Assembly (NCBI GenBank): GCA_021779415.1
Contig: JAJYAS010000124.1
Span: 1-8,220 of the forward strand
DNA: 8,220 bases
Reading direction: 5' to 3'
Source: Bacillota bacterium
Lineage (GTDB): Bacteria > Bacillota_B > Desulfitobacteriia > Desulfitobacteriales > Desulfitobacteriaceae
Shown here: one piece after another, positions 5,729 through 8,220 of the stretch
How positions within the stretch are numbered: position 1 is the stretch's first letter
Layout: each line of letters starts with the position of its first letter
Program-made: the position numbers and the translations under genes
Notes under the pieces: generated by a model
Told to the model about the DNA's origin: nothing
Databases searched by the model: none
The model's input: only the letters and a program-made list of their open reading frames with translations

Positions 5729-5869
5729 TTACGCTAGTTCATTCAACCACTGATAATACTCGTTTTCTAATTCGCCTATTGTATACTCGTTTCTTGCGTC
5801 TCTGAGTTGGGCATTTACGCTGCATTTATCAGCATCACGAAGTAGGATTATTCTCATGGTTGCATCCAC
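5729..5869 (-). CDS. Small protein of unknown function (46 aa, GTG start)
   Basis: On the reverse strand a GTG at 5869 opens a frame that closes at TAA (5729-5731). The start follows AAGGGGG (5877-5883) at exactly 7 nt, one of the best ribosome sites in the window, which is the main reason to accept so short a gene. The peptide begins VDATMRIILLRDADKCSV and ends ELENEYYQWLNELA: a short hydrophobic strand, one cysteine (C16), then an acidic amphipathic helix. There is no signal peptide or membrane segment. The 40-bp palindrome starts 3 bp after the stop and could end its transcript. I do not recognise a family; a small regulator or binding partner is possible but unsupported. Confidence 0.6.
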   Translation of the reverse strand: MDATMRIILLRDADKCSVNAQLRDARNEYTIGELENEYYQWLNELA

Positions 5870-6031
5870 AGAGTTTCCCCCTTAAAGTTTTTAAAAGCAC
5901 ATATTTGAATAAACTTACTCCTGTAAATGATTCAACATTTTTTCCGAATATTCCTCCCAATACAACAATATTTTCTATAAATTTGTTTCGAACTGCTCAT
6001 TATGAAGGATTTTATTAATTCTTGTCGAAGA

Positions 6032-6060
6032 TCACCTTAGGTAATATTTTTCAAGGTGAG
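6032..6060 (+). promoter_or_regulatory. Hairpin that can mask the ribosome site of the 75-aa gene
   Basis: TCACCTT (6032-6038) is the exact reverse complement of AAGGTGA (6053-6059), which is the Shine-Dalgarno of the gene starting at 6069. Folding across the 14-nt loop would hide most of the ribosome site. This could tune translation, or be coincidence given the short stem. Confidence 0.45.
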
Positions 6061-6068
6061 GTTACGAC

Positions 6069-6296
6069 ATGACAAAGAGCCAATTTGCCCATAGAAATGG
6101 CTTTACTAGTTATTTAGAAATGCTTACGTCGAGTAAAGTTGTGTTTAAAGACGCAAGCACTTGGCTAGTTACTCGCACAGAATATGGGTTCTTGGCTTGG
6201 GTAGATAAGGCTTTAGATAAACTACTAGGCTACTTTGATACTTTCGATCTGGCTAGGCGAGAAATAATTGACACGATAACTTTAGATTCTTTATAA
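6069..6296 (+). CDS. Small protein of unknown function (75 aa)
   Basis: The ATG at 6069 has a strong ribosome site (AAGGTGAGG ending at about 6061) at 7 nt, and a clear terminator follows the TAA stop by three bases, so this is a well-bounded single gene. The product begins MTKSQFAHRNGFTSYLEML, has a middle stretch with tryptophans (STWLVTRTEYGFLAWVDKAL) and ends in an acidic segment. It looks soluble and helical, with no cysteine, signal peptide or membrane segment. The start of the product resembles a short DNA-binding or recognition helix, but I cannot assign it to a family. The ribosome site can pair with an upstream sequence, hinting at translational control. Confidence 0.75.
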   Translation: MTKSQFAHRNGFTSYLEMLTSSKVVFKDASTWLVTRTEYGFLAWVDKALDKLLGYFDTFDLARREIIDTITLDSL

Positions 6297-6299
6297 ATC

Positions 6300-6335
6300 G
6301 GCTCAGCAGTATTTTATGTACCGCTGAGCCTTTTT
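6300..6335 (+). terminator. Rho-independent terminator of the 75-aa gene
   Basis: GGCTCAGCAGT (6300-6310) pairs with ACCGCTGAGCC (6320-6330) over 11 positions with one mismatch and a 9-nt loop, followed by TTTTT (6331-6335). This is a textbook intrinsic terminator immediately after the stop codon. Confidence 0.92.
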
Positions 6336-6346
6336 ATTTAGTTACT

Positions 6347-6395
6347 TATTCCCACCTCACCAAAGACACCCAATCCGGCAACAAACCATTCAAGA
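6347..6395 (+). repeat. Dispersed 49-bp direct repeat, copy 2
   Basis: This matches 179-227 at 47 of 49 positions in the same orientation. On the reverse strand it reads TPGDLLNGLLPDWVSLVRWE followed by a stop at 6346-6348. That frame is open backwards into the start of the CWB2 gene but has no ribosome site. As in copy 1, it lies just behind a small gene and its terminator. Confidence 0.85.
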
Positions 6396-6453
6396 GGTCA
6401 CCGGGTGTTTCTTTTCTCAATCGATCATTAAGTATGCGGTATGGCAGGAATCT

Positions 6454-6494
6454 TCCTATATTTGTAGAATTTAAATGAATATACAAATATAGGA
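6454..6494. promoter_or_regulatory. 13-bp perfect inverted repeat upstream of the CWB2-MBL gene
   Basis: TCCTATATTTGTA (6454-6466) and TACAAATATAGGA (6482-6494) are exact reverse complements with a 15-nt spacer. The repeat ends 2 bp before the ribosome site GGGAG (6497-6501). It may be an operator or a 5'-leader hairpin controlling the surface protein gene. AT-rich arms and the lack of a T-run argue against a terminator. Confidence 0.6.
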
Positions 6495-6511
6495 TCGGGA
6501 GTGTGATCAAA

Positions 6512-8220
6512 TTGTTGAATGGATATTTCCGCAGATTAAGACTCGACAGATCAAAAAGGGGTATTTTTCTAGCAGCAATAATCTTTGCTGTAATTTTTCA
6601 GATGATCATCCCAAGCAACGCTAACTCTTCTCCTTTAAATCATCGTATCGCAGGGTACACACAATACGATACTTCTGCAAGTATCGCAAAAGAAGGATGG
6701 ACACAGTCTGATTATGCGATCTTGGCTTATGGAGAGAATTATCCCGATGCGTTAGCCGCAACCCCTTTAGCCAAGAAATATAATGCTCCAATACTATTGA
6801 CGGAACGGCTGAATTTAACACCTGTAATTAAACAAACCTTACAGGACCTTAAGGTTAAAAATGTCTTTATTGCTGGTGGAACAGCTGTTATTTCGCCAAT
6901 GATTGTAAGTCAGCTTCAGGATCTTGGAATAAACGTAACGCGCTTAGCGGGTAATGATAAATATGATACCGCGATAGAAATTGCTAAGCTACTTGATAAC
7001 GTAACTGAAATATCGGTGGTTACTGGTGATGACTACGCAGATGCTTTATCTGTTGCTTCGGCCAGTGCAATGAATAATTCGCCCATTATATTAGCACCCC
7101 GTGACCAACTCACTGAAAGTATCAAGCATTATTTAAGTACAACTAACATAACTAAAACTTATGTAATCGGAAATACAGACCAAATTAGCGAGTCTGTATC
7201 CAGCCAATTTCCTAACAGCGAAAGAATAACTGGGAATGATAAATACGCTAGAAATATAGCGACTTTAAAAAGATTTGATGCTAACTATGATTTTGGAACT
7301 GTCTTTGTAGCCACTGGGAACGGCTTTGCCGATGCCTTATCTGGGGCTGCTTATGCGGCTAAGATTTCAGCTCCCATTATTTTAGTCGATAAAGATACTC
7401 TTTCTAGTGAAACTCAAGACTATATAACTATGAAGGTTCCAACATCAAAAAGTCTTAGTGTGCTTGGCGGAGAGGCCGTTGTTTCTAGTACACTGGTTGG
7501 AAATATCCTTGGATCTCCGTTAATAATCCCCTCAAGCCAAAAACTAAAGGTTAACTATATAAATGTTGGCCAGGGAGACTCTATCCTCATTCAAACACCC
7601 ACCGGAAAAAACATCCTAATTGATGGTGGCAAGACCGACCAAACCACGACTGTCGAAAACTATCTGAAGTCAGCTGGAGTAACCACACTAGATTATGTCA
7701 TCGCCACACATGCAGACTCGGACCACATTGGCAGCCTCGATTCCGTTATTAAGGACTTCAACATCGGCAAGGTGTATATGCCGAACGTAACAAATAGCAC
7801 CTATACCTTTGCTGATCTGTTGGCCGCTATGCAATTGAAAGGTCTTACGTTTAACAGAGCAAAGGCCGGCGGAACTCTGGACCTCGGAACTGGTTTAGCG
7901 GCAGACTTCGTAGGGCCAGTTAAAGACTCATATACTGAAGGAAACAATTATTCGGCAGTTCTTCATTTGAAATACGGTTCAACCAGTTTTCTCTTTACGG
8001 GTGACGCCGAAACTGAATCTGAGAGTGATATGATCGCCTCAGGTGTCGATCTCACAAGTACTGTACTCAAAGTAGGTCATCACGGATCGAGCTCTTCAAC
8101 CTCAGAAGCATTTCTAAATGCGGTCAATCCTAAATACGCCGTGATCTCTGTTGGACCTAATAGTTATGGACATCCCACTGAAGAAGTGTTAAATCGTTTA
8201 AGCCAACATGGAATTAGTGT
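6512..8220 (+). CDS. Exported protein with three CWB2 repeats and a ComEC-type MBL domain (partial, 569 codons visible)
   Basis: The frame runs off the window. The start is probably TTG at 6512, 10 nt after GGGAG; an in-frame GTG at 6503 is too close to that site. Residues 7-36 form a signal peptide: basic RRLRLDRSKR, a hydrophobic core, and a likely cut after PSNA. Three cell wall binding repeats (CWB2, PF04122 type) follow at about 45-143, 144-237 and 238-335, each opening R-x-(A/T)-G and carrying YPDALAA, YADALS or FADALSG. They anchor proteins to the cell wall by secondary polymers. From about 345 comes a ComEC/Rec2-like MBL domain: NVGQGDSILI, LIDGG, THADSDHIG (H400, D402, D404, H405), FTGDAE (D498), GHHGS (H523, H524) and SYGHPT (H554). 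Metal ligands appear intact, so a wall-anchored hydrolase, perhaps nuclease-like, is plausible. The substrate is unknown. Confidence 0.95.
   Translation, partial: MLNGYFRRLRLDRSKRGIFLAAIIFAVIFQMIIPSNANSSPLNHRIAGYTQYDTSASIAKEGWTQSDYAILAYGENYPDALAATPLAKKYNAPILLTERLNLTPVIKQTLQDLKVKNVFIAGGTAVISPMIVSQLQDLGINVTRLAGNDKYDTAIEIAKLLDNVTEISVVTGDDYADALSVASASAMNNSPIILAPRDQLTESIKHYLSTTNITKTYVIGNTDQISESVSSQFPNSERITGNDKYARNIATLKRFDANYDFGTVFVATGNGFADALSGAAYAAKISAPIILVDKDTLSSETQDYITMKVPTSKSLSVLGGEAVVSSTLVGNILGSPLIIPSSQKLKVNYINVGQGDSILIQTPTGKNILIDGGKTDQTTTVENYLKSAGVTTLDYVIATHADSDHIGSLDSVIKDFNIGKVYMPNVTNSTYTFADLLAAMQLKGLTFNRAKAGGTLDLGTGLAADFVGPVKDSYTEGNNYSAVLHLKYGSTSFLFTGDAETESESDMIASGVDLTSTVLKVGHHGSSSSTSEAFLNAVNPKYAVISVGPNSYGHPTEEVLNRLSQHGIS

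Noticed and set aside
6346..6510. Reverse-strand frame ending in LLNGLLPDWVSLVRWE
   Set aside because: The last part matches the dispersed repeat, but there is no ribosome site and upstream it merely runs antisense through the inverted repeat and leader of the CWB2 gene, so I keep it as a repeat rather than a gene.
6621..6821. Reverse-strand open frame of 66 codons
   Set aside because: It is antisense to the first CWB2 repeat, whose coding frame is certain.

Overview
The window looks like chromosomal DNA of a low-to-moderate GC, spore-forming Bacillota (Clostridia), most reminiscent of the Desulfosporosinus/Desulfitobacterium group. That placement is inferred from gene content: YjcZ-like glycine-rich mini-proteins, a CWB2 surface protein fused to a ComEC-type metallo-beta-lactamase (MBL) domain, DUF3006, HD-GYP and MCP genes, and strong AGGAGG-type ribosome sites with TTG and GTG starts. 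I see no tRNA, rRNA, CRISPR array or intact transposase.

Layout. Positions 1-63 are a small gene or the 3' end of one, closed by a clear intrinsic terminator. After about 320 bp of repeats and inverted repeats, a forward cluster of three mini-genes (431-967) encodes hydrophobic, glycine-rich peptides of 40, 75 and 41 residues. Two of them share a C-terminal membrane segment, and a candidate sporulation-type promoter lies upstream. On the reverse strand (1748-1151) a short gene with a C-terminal zinc-ribbon-like domain is tightly coupled to a DUF3006 gene. A 500-bp stretch without a convincing gene (1749-2248) is full of short repeats and a palindrome.

The reverse-strand signalling block (5192-2249) encodes a membrane chemoreceptor followed by an HD-GYP protein, a probable cyclic-di-GMP phosphodiesterase. 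They may be co-transcribed and link sensing to chemotaxis and second-messenger turnover.

The right part holds a probable gene remnant (5309-5617), a 40-bp perfect palindrome, a 46-residue reverse-strand gene with an excellent ribosome site (5729-5869), and a 75-residue gene of unknown function whose ribosome site can pair with an upstream hairpin arm. From 6512 to the window edge runs a large exported protein with three CWB2 repeats and an MBL domain. Its C-terminus lies outside the window.

Two themes connect the window. The zinc-ribbon plus DUF3006 pair at 1151-1748 is what often follows ComEC-like MBL domains, so it may be the leftover or relocated 3' half of a locus like the one at 6512. 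Near-identical 49-bp direct repeats (179-227 and 6347-6395) flank almost everything in between and could support recombination.
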